From the NCBI RefSeq assembly GCF_900168685.1, contig NZ_FVZN01000014.1:1736001-1800000 (forward strand): 64,000 nt of DNA, read 5' to 3'. Below are positions 1 to 8,445 of the stretch, piece after piece. Within the stretch, counting starts at the first letter, position 1. Each line of letters starts with the position of its first letter. Below the pieces are notes generated by a model. That model was not told the origin of the DNA. It ran no database searches and worked only from the letters and a program-made list of their open reading frames with translations. The translations under genes were made by a program, and so were the position numbers. Source of the stretch: Solibacillus isronensis (GTDB taxonomy: Bacteria; Bacillota; Bacilli; Bacillales_A; Planococcaceae).

Positions 1-399
1 CGGAAACAGGTATTTACGATGTTGAGCCGTGATAGTCAGTTACCATTACAGCCAATCCGTAACATGATACCATTCAAAGATATAAAAAATAATAGTTCTT
101 CGTACGAACTGATAAAGCCATTTTATGAAGCTGGCGTAATCGACGGCTCCAATGGGAACATGAATTTATCAAGTGCACTAACACGAGCCCAACTGGCAAA
201 AATTTTAGTCAATGCCTACAATTTAAAAATGAAGGATGTTCCCATATCCTTTAAAGATACGCCAAACAACGAGTATGTACAAATACTGGCGTCAAATGGA
301 ATTACAACTGGTTCCAACGGCTATTTTATGCCAAACAAACCAGTATCACGCGAACATTTCAGTGTTTTTTTACACCGATTATATAATGCGGATAAATAA
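1..399 (+). CDS. SLH-domain surface protein, C-terminal part
   Basis: The reading frame is open from the first base of the window, so the gene starts upstream and only its last 132 codons are visible. Two S-layer homology repeats can be read. One begins FKDIKNNSSSYELI and contains TRAQLAKILVNAY; the other begins FKDTPNNEYVQIL and ends SREHFSVFLHRLY. SLH repeats bind pyruvylated secondary cell-wall polymer and hold proteins on the cell surface. A hairpin terminator follows 47 bases later. The function of the missing N-terminal part cannot be told. Confidence 0.85.
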   Translation, partial: RKQVFTMLSRDSQLPLQPIRNMIPFKDIKNNSSSYELIKPFYEAGVIDGSNGNMNLSSALTRAQLAKILVNAYNLKMKDVPISFKDTPNNEYVQILASNGITTGSNGYFMPNKPVSREHFSVFLHRLYNADK

Positions 400-445
400 C
401 GAAAGTTAGACGCTATTATTTTAATTCAACTACAGGTTAGCACTC

Positions 446-482
446 ACACTCCTTTCTATGTAGAACGGAGTGTTTTCTTTTA
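446..482 (+). terminator. Rho-independent terminator of the SLH gene
   Basis: Perfect 7-bp stem ACACTCC/GGAGTGT (446-452 and 467-473) followed by TTTTCTTTT. It lies just downstream of the SLH gene. Confidence 0.85.
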
Positions 483-535
483 GTTGCTGATGCTGTTCCC
501 AATGACTAGTTTGGACCTTTTATAAATGAAGTTTT

Positions 536-580
536 TTCAATTAACTGGCCCGAATAAAAGAACTTTTCTTTTTATAAAAT
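536..580. repeat. Degenerate half copy of dispersed palindromic repeat
   Basis: The stretch beginning TTCAATTAACTGGCCCGAAT resembles the left arm of the repeat family seen complete at 8446-8514 (TTCAACAATATGGCCCTATAAT). The right arm is not present. Confidence 0.3.
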
Positions 581-893
581 TTAATTTGCATTTGTCGTAG
601 AATCATAATTTTCCCCATCAATCACATAATATTCGAACTGCCCTTTTATATCATGAGCGAAATATATATAAATGATATTTGGTTCGTTATTAAAAGTCAC
701 TTCTACGTGATACTTGGGTAAGCCGAAAAAGTTCCACTTGCTTTCAAGATTTATTATTTCCGATGCTTCGTAACCCTTTTCTTCTTTTAAATACTGCATC
801 ATTTTATCGGAAGCCTAATCTTTTTTAAACTGAATGAAATAGAAACGAAAATAATTAATATTAAGATAACAGGGTAATGAAAAATTTTTTCAT
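581..893 (-). pseudogene. DUF3139-like small membrane protein, frameshifted
   Basis: The intact 3' frame (from 802) gives 73 residues with the pattern YHVEVTFNNEPNIIYIY, which resembles DUF3139 proteins of Firmicutes. Those normally begin with a membrane helix. Here the helix is found upstream in two other frames: MKKFFITLLS from the ATG at 893, then ILILIIFVSISFSLKKIR in the next frame, then the main frame. Joining the three pieces needs two small frameshifts and restores a normal-looking protein of about 104 residues. The frames and stops are read directly; the family name and the idea that this is a decayed gene are inferred. Confidence 0.6.
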
Positions 894-965
894 TTGAACC
901 ATTCCCCAATTTATTTTTAGTAAATTTCTTCTTGATTATCAATCTTTATAAAAAGACCACAATTA

Positions 966-1334
966 TCAATCCTCTATTAAAATAATATCTTTTGCTTCTA
1001 ATGTCCGGCTGTCTATATCTTCAGTCAGTGTTTTCTCTCCTGTAAGAATAACACTAACGACATTATTTTGTTGTAAATCGCTAAGTGTTATTTTTTCACC
1101 ATTATCAGACTTAATTAAGGTATCATCTGTTATATTTACTACACAAGTATACCCAACGTCATCAGAACCTGTACTGTTTTTTTGTTTTGTAACATAATCT
1201 GAACACCTTATATTTAAGGTGTTCTTTTCTATACTAATTATTTCACCAGTAATTGAAGTAATTGTAGAACCTTCTTTTGAACAAGCGGTTATAACGGTTA
1301 AATAAATCAAACAAAAAATTGCAAGTCTTTTCAT
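966..1334 (-). CDS. Lipoprotein, DUF3221-like
   Basis: This 122-residue protein has a short hydrophobic signal ending in the lipobox ITAC (cysteine near residue 18), so it should be lipid-anchored outside the cytoplasmic membrane. The rest shows the small beta-rich layout of DUF3221 proteins: GEIISIEKNTLNI, then VNITDDTLIKSDNGEKI, then a VVSVIL strand. The ribosome site GAGGAGGG lies at good distance from the ATG. It is a lone minus-strand gene in a run of small lipoprotein genes. The function of the family is unknown. Confidence 0.7.
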   Translation of the reverse strand: MKRLAIFCLIYLTVITACSKEGSTITSITGEIISIEKNTLNIRCSDYVTKQKNSTGSDDVGYTCVVNITDDTLIKSDNGEKITLSDLQQNNVVSVILTGEKTLTEDIDSRTLEAKDIILIED

Positions 1335-1465
1335 AAAGCATCCCTCCTCACAAATATCAAAAATAAATATGTACTTTTTCTAATAAAGAAATTTATTACC
1401 TCGATATGGGCCAATAAAGCCTTGGTATGTTCATCGCATGTCTTCTTATTAAAAAAGGGTAGCTT

Positions 1466-1987
1466 TTAATTGAAGTGCTTCTTAACACGTTTTGTATTTT
1501 TAATAACTTTTATCTTATCTTTATATGCGCCATAATTATTGAAAAAGTTAATTTTACCTACTTCTTCAAAGTAACGATTCCATCTAAACATTTTTAAAAA
1601 AATAGCTAGTGTTGGTTTGTAGTTAGCTTTCTCTATTCGAAGTTTTTGTTTTAAAAACCTCTTAATAATTCGGTAAGTTCTGATTGAATATTTGGTATCT
1701 AAAAAGAAAATCAAATCTGCATTATGAAAACAATTGCTTACCCAATCTTCATTGTGTATTCCTTCAATTATCCAACTGTCTGATTGTAATATACTGTTTA
1801 GATACTCTTCCCGCTCTTGTTCAGTTCTCCTAATATCTCCGGACTTATGCCTTATCCACACAATATTGTCTAATTCGTAATACGGTATATCTAACCACGA
1901 AGAAATTTCTTTTGCTAAAGTTGTTTTACCACTTCCAACTGACCCAATAATATGAATTCTCTTGTAGTTTGTCTTATTCAAAAACAT
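1466..1987 (-). CDS. P-loop kinase-like ATPase, FlaR/adenylate kinase type
   Basis: Walker A motif GSVGSGKTT lies near the N-terminus, followed by IPYYELDNIVW and SWIIEGIHNEDW. This is the pattern of the small P-loop proteins often annotated as 'DNA topology modulation protein FlaR' or adenylate-kinase-like. Such proteins are probably nucleotide or small-molecule kinases, but the substrate is not known. The length (about 173 residues) is normal. The start is uncertain: TTG at 1990, ATG at 1987 or TTG at 1981 all follow a GGCGGAG site. No partner genes are evident. Confidence 0.7.
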   Translation of the reverse strand: MFLNKTNYKRIHIIGSVGSGKTTLAKEISSWLDIPYYELDNIVWIRHKSGDIRRTEQEREEYLNSILQSDSWIIEGIHNEDWVSNCFHNADLIFFLDTKYSIRTYRIIKRFLKQKLRIEKANYKPTLAIFLKMFRWNRYFEEVGKINFFNNYGAYKDKIKVIKNTKRVKKHFN

Positions 1988-2104
1988 CAACTCCGCCTTA
2001 TTTGTTATATAGACATTTCAATTTTAGAGTTGGATTTACCTCTAATAATTTAAAGTAGAAACGCTATTTCATCTTTCCAATTACAGGGTATAAACAAATT
2101 TGTG

Positions 2105-2171
2105 TTGCTCGACAATATGCCGTTTTGAAAACAAGCTTAAATTTTGTTACAGAATCGCGCTGATTGTTGAA
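2105..2171. repeat. Dispersed palindromic repeat, copy 1
   Basis: Imperfect inverted repeat. The left arm contains CGACAATATGCC and the right arm contains GCGCTGATTGTTGAA. It is intergenic and belongs to the same family as 8446-8514, though more diverged. Confidence 0.6.
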
Positions 2172-2201
2172 GAACGATCTGTTCACTTTATACAACATCT
2201 T

Positions 2202-2441
2202 TTATACAGAAAAATCCTCTACAATTTCTGCAACTTCTATCTTTCCATTTATCAAAAGTTCAGGAAGTTCGCTACATATATTACCGTTCCAATATTTTCT
2301 TGCCTGGTCAATTTTTTTAGAGAAAGAAATCCCATCTTCTTTTGGTAAAAGATCCCCATCCCCTTCGAAATAATTTCCAACAACTTTTAGTTTGACAATC
2401 TGTAATACTTTAAGATTGAAAGAATCAAATATTTGTTCCAT
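2202..2441 (-). CDS. Hypothetical protein
   Basis: A 79-residue frame ([12 protein letters not shown]...) of acidic, soluble character with no signal peptide or membrane helix. It is preceded by a GAAGAT sequence that is only a weak ribosome site. I do not recognise the family. It lies directly next to a dispersed palindromic repeat, so it could be a fragment of a longer gene. Confidence 0.35.
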   Translation of the reverse strand: MEQIFDSFNLKVLQIVKLKVVGNYFEGDGDLLPKEDGISFSKKIDQARKYWNGNICSELPELLINGKIEVAEIVEDFSV

Positions 2442-2603
2442 TTCAGTATATCTTCATAGGTTTTAACAGCGTATAATACAGCTTTAAAAAAACAAAAATT
2501 ATCAGTTAGTATATAATCACTACATAATAAAACTTAAATTAAATTATTTTATACTGTCTACTTTTTCAAATCTCCAATCGTTGTATTAATAAGGGGGATA
2601 AAT

Positions 2604-3122
2604 ATGAATCAAAAAGACGCTTTCACCTCCTATCTAATACAAATTGGAAAGGAAGTGTTTCTTGTTTTGCGTTCAAAAGGGGCATCAAAAGAAGATGCAG
2701 AGGACATTATACAAAATACATTTTATAAAATCTATTCGATGTTAAGTGACCTGGACGAAAAATCAGTTCGACCATGGTTTTACCGAGTTGCGCTTAACGA
2801 ATTTATTGATTTAAAGCGGAAAAAATTCCAGCATAATGTCCCGCTTTCTGATGAAATCCAATCAAAGTTAACAAGCAAGGATGCCGATTTTGAACAGTTT
2901 TTTAATCAAGATGAAATTTTAAGTTTACTAAAGAATGTAAAAACTGAGTATCGGGAGATTTTTGTTTTGAAATATTATTATGAATTTTCTTACGAGGAAA
3001 TCGCTCAATTACTCAATATGCAAGTCGCGAATGTAAAGCAAAAATTATACAGGGCAAGGAAAACAATTCGTTCAGAAGCAGGAGGGATCATGGCATGGAT
3101 TCAACGATTCAAAAAGCATTAA
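2604..3122 (+). CDS. ECF-type RNA polymerase sigma factor
   Basis: This 172-residue protein has the two ECF domains. Region 2 contains EDAEDIIQNTFYKIY. Region 4 (about residues 105-160) contains FSYEEIAQLLNMQVANVKQ, a helix-turn-helix that reads the -35 element. The start ATG follows AAGGGGG. Its 3' end overlaps the next gene, a membrane protein built like an anti-sigma factor, which is the standard arrangement for ECF pairs. Two TGAAAC-N16-CGTC sequences at 4221-4246 and 8244-8269 have the form of ECF promoters and are candidate targets. That link is inference. Confidence 0.9.
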   Translation: MNQKDAFTSYLIQIGKEVFLVLRSKGASKEDAEDIIQNTFYKIYSMLSDLDEKSVRPWFYRVALNEFIDLKRKKFQHNVPLSDEIQSKLTSKDADFEQFFNQDEILSLLKNVKTEYREIFVLKYYYEFSYEEIAQLLNMQVANVKQKLYRARKTIRSEAGGIMAWIQRFKKH

Positions 3123-4006
3123 AAAAAGCAAAAAGAAAACACTGGGTTATTATTACCCTTATTTCTGTAGTGGTTTGTCTCATATTACTTTTTGCTTTTA
3201 ATCGACTAGGAAATTATTTATCTGCTCAAAATACGACTCGATTACACGACAGTTTATTTTTACAACACGCTATATCTCAACCTAATGTAAACATTGACTC
3301 CCAGGTAACAGCTAATTCTTCGATGTTTGGCGGGAATATTATTACAAACCGTTCCAAAAATATAAATGGCTATCTAGTCCCTTGGAGCACATTAACAAGT
3401 TCTTATTCATGGTTTGGTGCTTCCATTGATTACAACGAATTAGTCGCTGGCTTCCACTCAAGTGGGAATAATAATTTTGAATACGATAAACAAACGAAGC
3501 AAAAAGTGGCAACATTTTATCATCCGGCTATTAAAGAATATTATGAGGGGGTTCAAAATCAACTCGAAGCTGTTGTTCAATTGGAAAACCAAGTAGCAGA
3601 AGTAGCAATCTCATTCAAAGAACCTTTAACAATGGAACAAGTTCGAGAAAACATACCTGAAAATTTAAATATTGCATGGCTTTATATGACATCTGCAATT
3701 GCTAATGAAGCTTTAGGCCCTGCAGGTGTACCAGTTTATGGTTATGCAGATTCTGAGCTTTCAAAGGAATCCTTCGACAGGTTTATTGAAAACCTAAAAA
3801 AATATGATACTAGAAAATCAATAGAGGAAATTCAAAAATATATTAGAGAGAATGAAAACAAAATGTTAAACGACGTTACCGTATTAGGGGTTATGTTAAC
3901 AGGTCGGACAGAAAATTTTAATGAATTGATAGGCAAAGACTTTATTCGAGGGGCATCGGTAGGAGTAACTGTACCAATTGTTCCATATATCCAACCAATA
4001 AAATAA
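3095..4006 (+). CDS. Membrane anti-sigma factor
   Basis: This 303-residue protein overlaps the sigma gene by 28 bases and starts at an ATG behind AGGAGG. It has a short basic cytoplasmic N-terminus (about 17 residues), one membrane helix (about residues 18-38) and a long extracellular domain. The layout and the C-terminal pattern fit proteins with Sigma_reg_N and Sigma_reg_C domains. It most likely holds the sigma factor at the membrane until an envelope signal releases it. The signal is unknown. Confidence 0.8.
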   Translation: MDSTIQKALKKAKRKHWVIITLISVVVCLILLFAFNRLGNYLSAQNTTRLHDSLFLQHAISQPNVNIDSQVTANSSMFGGNIITNRSKNINGYLVPWSTLTSSYSWFGASIDYNELVAGFHSSGNNNFEYDKQTKQKVATFYHPAIKEYYEGVQNQLEAVVQLENQVAEVAISFKEPLTMEQVRENIPENLNIAWLYMTSAIANEALGPAGVPVYGYADSELSKESFDRFIENLKKYDTRKSIEEIQKYIRENENKMLNDVTVLGVMLTGRTENFNELIGKDFIRGASVGVTVPIVPYIQPIK

Positions 4007-4137
4007 TACCTTGATATTTGTAGCATATCCAGAGCGAAATCCAAGCTTTTGTTTTAAAATTCTCTTTAGCTATAGAATAATATTGCCAACCCAAACATAG
4101 ATTGGCACTCTACAATTCTAATAATATACCTAATTTA

Positions 4138-4160
4138 TTTTACAATATGGCCCGATGAAT
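4138..4160. repeat. Half copy of dispersed palindromic repeat
   Basis: TTTTACAATATGGCCCGATGAA matches the left arm of the repeat family, without a right arm. It sits where the gene served by the promoter at 4221-4246 would be expected. Confidence 0.4.
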
Positions 4161-4220
4161 AGCATGAGCATTATAATTTCTTGTTAAAAAAATCCCCTCC
4201 AACCAGTAATACGCTGTACT

Positions 4221-4246
4221 GACGGAAAAAGTTGAAATTAGTTTCA
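4221..4246 (-). promoter_or_regulatory. Orphan ECF-type promoter
   Basis: On the minus strand the sequence reads TGAAAC, 16 bases, CGTC. It shares about 55 bases of similarity with the promoter region of the SLH gene at 7083-8141. A GGAGGGG ribosome-site-like sequence follows on the minus strand, but no open frame of useful length does. It may be what remains of a lost surface-protein gene. The 4007-4444 interval otherwise holds only a repeat half copy and a terminator. Confidence 0.6.
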
Positions 4247-4373
4247 CATTTATTTAAATTTTTTTACTCTATAAGATTGAATTTTGAAAAAGATATTTAA
4301 TAAAATATAAATCGATTAAAAAGTTTACCCAAACCTTATTTAGCAATAAAGCCAAAACCTCATTTTGTACAGA

Positions 4374-4411
4374 ACAAAAAAGAAGACCCTTGACTCAACA
4401 AGGGTCTTCCC
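4374..4411 (-). terminator. Terminator of the gene at 4445-4831
   Basis: Minus-strand hairpin GAAGACCCT ... AGGGTCTTC followed by TTTTTT. Confidence 0.85.
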
Positions 4412-4444
4412 GCTTAGATTAAGTGGAATATTTATATTTCAAAT

Positions 4445-4831
4445 TTAACTCGACTGCCCATATGCTTCACCAAATTCACGGTTAAACATTTCTTTAAAAT
4501 CCACTGATTTGAAAAATGGAACATCCGTGCAATTTTCTTCCAGCGCTTTATAAATGGCTAATAGCACTTCTTCATTGGATACAATCCCAAATAAGCTTTC
4601 TCGCTTAATCTCACCTGTCGTATATATTGATAGGTCATCGTAAACTACGAAATCGACGTAGCGAACAACATTGAGGAAGCTGCCCCGATGTGTCATAGCA
4701 ATTCGTAATGGATCCCTTAAAGAGATAATTTTATTTTTAAATCCAAACTGGATGCCCCCAGCTGGAATGTAAATGATTATGTTTTTTTCTGTTTCTATGA
4801 TTTTTTCAATTTTTAAGAATTCAAGTTTCAT
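4445..4831 (-). CDS. Hypothetical protein
   Basis: A soluble 128-residue protein starting MKLEFLKIEKI. This ATG is preferred over upstream codons because it has a strong AGGAGG site at the right distance. It has no signal peptide, helices or motif that I recognise. A clean terminator follows, so it is a monocistronic and probably expressed gene. Confidence 0.6.
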   Translation of the reverse strand: MKLEFLKIEKIIETEKNIIIYIPAGGIQFGFKNKIISLRDPLRIAMTHRGSFLNVVRYVDFVVYDDLSIYTTGEIKRESLFGIVSNEEVLLAIYKALEENCTDVPFFKSVDFKEMFNREFGEAYGQSS

Positions 4832-5020
4832 TATTACTCCTCCTAGTGCTACACCTAGCATATACCCTGTTTTCCTGATTATTAATATAGAGGCAATAAT
4901 AATTTACACAAAAAAACTTGAGTTCTTAAGGAATTATTATAATATTTGTTATAGTAACCTAACTCAGATTCAATAATTATAATGAGAGGTATCATAGGAT
5001 TATAATTGTTTAATGAAAAT

Positions 5021-5061
5021 TGGCGCAGATTCTTGTTTCAGAACCGCGCCAGATTGTTGAA
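5021..5061. repeat. Dispersed palindromic repeat, right part
   Basis: Holds the GGCGCAGATTCTTGTTTCAG inner stem and the typical right arm GCGCCAGATTGTTGAA. The left outer arm is missing. It ends 30 bases before the IS element. Confidence 0.45.
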
Positions 5062-5143
5062 GATTGATTTAAAGTATCCCCAAACTTTCATTGAACTGCA
5101 CCCCATTTGTTAGACACATCTAACAAGGAGGTGCCGTTTTTTT

Positions 5144-5656
5144 ATGGCTAAAATGAGTGCAGAAGAAAAATTAGCAGCGGTTCAAAGATATGTAAATGGA
5201 AAAGAAAGTTCAAGGAAAGTAGCGGCTGATATAGGGGTATCCCATCGTTACCTATTAACTTGGGTGAAACAATATGAACATAACGGTGTAGAGGCCTTTG
5301 TAAAACGATATACAAATTACACGAAGCAGTTTAAACTAGACGTACTTAACTACATGACTGAACACGGTACGTCCTTATACGAAACCGCTGCTATTTTTAA
5401 AATAGCGGCTGCTTCAACGATACGAAATTGGAAAAAACAATTCGAAGCACAAGGAAAGGATGCCCTTCAGCCAAAGAAAAAGGGGCGTCTATCCATGAAA
5501 AAAGAAACGGCTAAACAATCTAAGAAAACACCAGTAGAAGGCTCTACTCAAGCACTCCAAGCTCGCATTAAACAGCTTGAAATGGAAAACGAGTATTTAA
5601 AAAAGTTGAATGCCTTAGTTCAAGCCAAAGAAAAATCACCACGAAAGACAAAGTAA
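5144..5656 (+). CDS. IS3-family transposase OrfA
   Basis: A 170-residue protein with two helix-turn-helix segments near the N-terminus (SSRKVAADIGVSHRYLLTWV and ETAAIFKIAAASTIRNWKK). A leucine-rich coiled coil at the C-terminus (ARIKQLEMENEYLKKLNALV) is used for multimer formation. It binds the terminal repeats of the element. An A-rich stretch near 5630-5635 would allow the -1 frameshift that joins it to OrfB, as known for this family. Confidence 0.93.
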   Translation: MAKMSAEEKLAAVQRYVNGKESSRKVAADIGVSHRYLLTWVKQYEHNGVEAFVKRYTNYTKQFKLDVLNYMTEHGTSLYETAAIFKIAAASTIRNWKKQFEAQGKDALQPKKKGRLSMKKETAKQSKKTPVEGSTQALQARIKQLEMENEYLKKLNALVQAKEKSPRKTK

Positions 5657-5688
5657 AAGTCATTTGTGAATTAAGGCATAAATATTCG

Positions 5689-6501
5689 GTGAAAGCACTT
5701 GTGGCATTCGCAGAAATTAAACGCAGTACGTACTACGATATAGTGAAGAAGATGAATCGACCCGATCTGAACGCTGATTTAAAGGTCGAAATTCAAGCGA
5801 TTTACGATGAACATGAAGGTCGTTATGGTTATCGTCGTATTCGTGATGAGTTAGCGAATCGTGGGCAAAAAGTGAATCATAAGAAGGTTCAACGCATCAT
5901 GAAAGAGCTAGGTTTAAAGTGCTTAGTACGTATGAAAAAATATAAATCGTATAAAGGCACAGTCGGTAAAATTGCGCCAAATATTTTAAATCGTAATTTT
6001 ACGGCAGAGGCTCCAAATGAAAAATGGGTAACCGATATTACAGAGTTTAAATTATTCGGAGAAAAGCTTTATTTATCACCTGTTTTAGATCTATTTAATG
6101 GTGAAATTATTACCTATACAATTGGTTCAAGGCCGACCTTTTCCCTTGTTTCAGACATGTTAGAAAAGGCGTTAGAATGCTTACCAGAAGACCACCAGCT
6201 ATTAATGCATTCCGATCAAGGCTGGCATTATCAAATGAAACAATATCGACACAGTCTTGAAACAAGAGGCATTGTGCAAAGTATGTCTCGTAAAGGTAAC
6301 TGTTACGATAACTCCGTGATGGAGAATTTCTTTGGCATCATGAAATCTGAATTTCTCTATTTAAAGGAATTTGAAAATATCGAGCAATTCAAAAGAGAAC
6401 TAGAAAAATATATCAACTACTACAATACCAAACGGATTAAGGCAAAATTAAAAGGTATGAGCCCGATACAATATCGAACTCATGCCCAAATGGCTGCCTG
6501 A
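5689..6501 (+). CDS. IS3-family transposase OrfB (DDE integrase)
   Basis: The catalytic DDE residues are visible: WVTDITEF, then HSDQGWHYQ, then NSVMENFFG. Its frame stays open upstream through the end of orfA (KVKVICELRHKYSVK), so the working enzyme is probably the OrfAB frameshift fusion. The GTG at 5689 is the first possible separate start. The length of about 270 residues is normal and no damage is seen. Confidence 0.93.
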   Translation: MKALVAFAEIKRSTYYDIVKKMNRPDLNADLKVEIQAIYDEHEGRYGYRRIRDELANRGQKVNHKKVQRIMKELGLKCLVRMKKYKSYKGTVGKIAPNILNRNFTAEAPNEKWVTDITEFKLFGEKLYLSPVLDLFNGEIITYTIGSRPTFSLVSDMLEKALECLPEDHQLLMHSDQGWHYQMKQYRHSLETRGIVQSMSRKGNCYDNSVMENFFGIMKSEFLYLKEFENIEQFKRELEKYINYYNTKRIKAKLKGMSPIQYRTHAQMAA

Positions 6502-6512
6502 AATTACCGTGT

Positions 6513-6770
6513 CTAACTTTTAGGGGTCACTTCACATTTGGAAACGTTATTTGACTTTATTCTAGTCATTAAATTTAGTATAAACTCGTATCCAAAAGCA
6601 ATTATTAATCCAGTCCAAAAAATCAGACCCGAAGTAATAGGTTCAATTTCATATATTAAAAAATATGTATAATTTATAAATAATAGCAGCATATAAGTGA
6701 AAAAACCAAGGATAGCTCCTTTTTTCCAATTACTATATTCAAAGGTAGACATCTTTTTAAAGAATTTCAT
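6513..6770 (-). CDS. Small membrane protein, tail altered by the IS insertion
   Basis: 85 residues with two hydrophobic helices (GAILGFFTYMLLLFINYTYF and SGLIFWTGLIIAFGYEFIL). The ATG follows GGAGGGG. The last residues, CEVTPKS, come from the inverted repeat of the IS element. Removing the IS and one CAT copy gives ...SNNVSK followed directly by TGA. The insertion therefore landed in the stop codon and extended the protein by seven residues rather than destroying it. The function is unknown. Confidence 0.65.
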   Translation of the reverse strand: MKFFKKMSTFEYSNWKKGAILGFFTYMLLLFINYTYFLIYEIEPITSGLIFWTGLIIAFGYEFILNLMTRIKSNNVSKCEVTPKS

Positions 6771-6784
6771 TTTTCCCCTCCATA

Positions 6785-7037
6785 CTAAAATAATATACTT
6801 ATTTTAACATAAAGGCATAATCTCAAGTCATTTCTCATACGTACTAACATCTTTTTCTCTCATTAAAAGATAAATCCCCTATATATATTACATTTTATAA
6901 ATCAAGCCCACGAAGTAGTTTTTTATTACTTATATGTCTTTGCTAAATACTTATAAGCATAATACAAAATTATGAAAAAAAGTATTCCGTAAATAAATTT
7001 ATATAATAAGAAAAAGGTCTTATGTTCATCAGTAAGA
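6785..7037. other. Intergenic, nothing recognised
   Basis: AT-rich sequence between the IS-altered membrane protein and the SLH gene terminator. No frame with a ribosome site and no strong hairpin was seen. Confidence 0.5.
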
Positions 7038-7066
7038 ACAAAAATGGGATGACAAGCATCCCATTG
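7038..7066 (-). terminator. Terminator of the SLH gene
   Basis: Minus-strand hairpin AATGGGATG/CATCCCATT followed by TTTTTGTT. Confidence 0.85.
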
Positions 7067-7082
7067 TATTTCTATTATTTTC

Positions 7083-8141
7083 TTATTTTTCTGGCGTTAC
7101 ATCCTTATAAGAAACTTCAAAGTTACCCTTTGATCCTGTTACCGTAATTTCTAAAACCTTTTCCTTACCAGTTCCACCATTATCAAATTTTGCAAAAGTC
7201 TTACCAACTTTTTTAGGCTCAAGAATAGCATATACATTGTTTATTATTCCTGCAAAAGCAGACCCTTTAAGTAATCCTTCTTTTTCATAGTTAGAAATTT
7301 CCTTAATAGAGATAATAGTAGGATCATCAATTACAGCCTTGTCATCCACCCATCTTCCACCTGCTCCAATAGTGACACTTCTATTAGTTATGCCAAAGTC
7401 TTTGAAGTACAAATACTCATATTGAGTTCCTTTTTGCATACTGTTAATCATCAGTGCTAACTGAGAACGTTTAAGCGCTTCTCCTTGTTTAAAATACACT
7501 TTCTCCATATCAAAGTATTCATGTTTATATCCTGTTTTATATCCAGAAACAAATCCATAATAATTCATTGTTTCAATCGCTTGACTGAATTGACCACCAA
7601 AACTAAGCCAAACATCACCATTCTCAACGACACTATTATCGCCGCCACCCATATAATATGTAGCATCAGCAAATCCATTAAATCCTACATCTTGAATACC
7701 GATTAATGGAATTTCAAATCCTTTTACTAAGATTGACGACATTTGACCACGAGTTAATGGGTCGTTAATGCCGAATAAACCGTTGCCTTTTCCTTTTACA
7801 AGTCCTGCATTCTCTAATGCGGCAATATATTTATAGAATTGGTGGTCTTTTGGAACGTCCTTAAATTTAGGGTCTTTAACATTTTCGATATCAAGTTTTA
7901 AAACTTTTGCTATTATACTAGAAGCTTGACCTCGTGTTACATTCTCGTATGGTCTAAAACTGTCATTAGTTCTACTAATAGCTTTTTGTTCTATTAAGCT
8001 TTCTACTGCTAAGTAGAAGTTATCTGATGTCTTAACATCTTTGTAATGTACTGAACTAGCGCTTGTATCTGCACCTGTACCCATCATGCTAGTAAAAAAT
8101 AAACCTGTTGCTAACCCTGCTGTAATTAATGTCTTCTTCAT
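7083..8141 (-). CDS. Secreted SLH-domain protein
   Basis: 352 residues. A signal peptide (about residues 1-30, MKKTLITAGLATGLFF...) is followed by S-layer homology repeats. The first contains YKDVKTSDNFYLAVE ... TRGQASSIIAKVL, the second FKDVPKDHQFYKYIA ... TRGQMSSILVKGF, and a more diverged third ends RSQLALMINSM. The C-terminal 100 residues are beta-rich and not recognised. It should sit on the cell wall through its SLH repeats. An ECF-type promoter lies 100 bases upstream (8244-8269) and a terminator follows, so it is a single-gene unit. Confidence 0.88.
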   Translation of the reverse strand: MKKTLITAGLATGLFFTSMMGTGADTSASSVHYKDVKTSDNFYLAVESLIEQKAISRTNDSFRPYENVTRGQASSIIAKVLKLDIENVKDPKFKDVPKDHQFYKYIAALENAGLVKGKGNGLFGINDPLTRGQMSSILVKGFEIPLIGIQDVGFNGFADATYYMGGGDNSVVENGDVWLSFGGQFSQAIETMNYYGFVSGYKTGYKHEYFDMEKVYFKQGEALKRSQLALMINSMQKGTQYEYLYFKDFGITNRSVTIGAGGRWVDDKAVIDDPTIISIKEISNYEKEGLLKGSAFAGIINNVYAILEPKKVGKTFAKFDNGGTGKEKVLEITVTGSKGNFEVSYKDVTPEK

Positions 8142-8243
8142 TTTCCTTCATCTCCTATAACACTTATTTCATTTTAAGTTTGTTTATAGTTCTGTACATC
8201 GTCTTATGATTGACATACCTATCCTGCTGTACAACGCTGTACA

Positions 8244-8269
8244 GACGGAAAAAATGAAAATTAGTTTCA
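8244..8269 (-). promoter_or_regulatory. ECF-type promoter of the SLH gene
   Basis: Minus strand TGAAAC (8264-8269), exactly 16 bases, CGTC (8244-8247). This is the form used by ECF sigma factors of the SigM/SigW kind. The element and its surroundings recur at 4221-4246. The ECF sigma gene at 2604-3122 is a possible partner. Confidence 0.65.
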
Positions 8270-8445
8270 AATTTATTCAAATTTTTTTATGGAGATAAGA
8301 AGATTAATCACTAATATTATCCAAATTAACAGCGACCTTAAACCAAGTATCATAACAATGAGGGTCACTATGAATTGTACAAACCGTTTGCTCTGGGCGA
8401 CCCTTTTACATCTTTAAAGCATTGTGGTAACAAAAATGACTGTTA

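Larger units (their letters stand above)
5092..6534 (+). mobile_element. IS3-family insertion sequence (IS150 type), complete
   Basis: The element is 1443 bp. The left end TGAACTGCACCCCATTTG and the right end (as reverse complement TGAAGTGACCCCTAAAAG) both continue to GTTAGACAC and form imperfect terminal inverted repeats. A 3-bp direct duplication CAT flanks it (5089-5091 and 6535-6537). It contains orfA and orfB in overlapping frames with intact catalytic residues, so it looks active or recently active. Confidence 0.95.

Noticed and set aside
2100-2373. Two plus-strand frames of 82 and 69 codons
   Set aside because: Both start in or near the repeat at 2105-2171 and are antisense to the better-supported small minus-strand frame.
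3832-4044. A 70-codon minus-strand frame after the orphan ECF promoter
   Set aside because: It is antisense to the end of the anti-sigma gene, starts 177 bases from the promoter and has no ribosome site, so it is not taken as the promoter's target.
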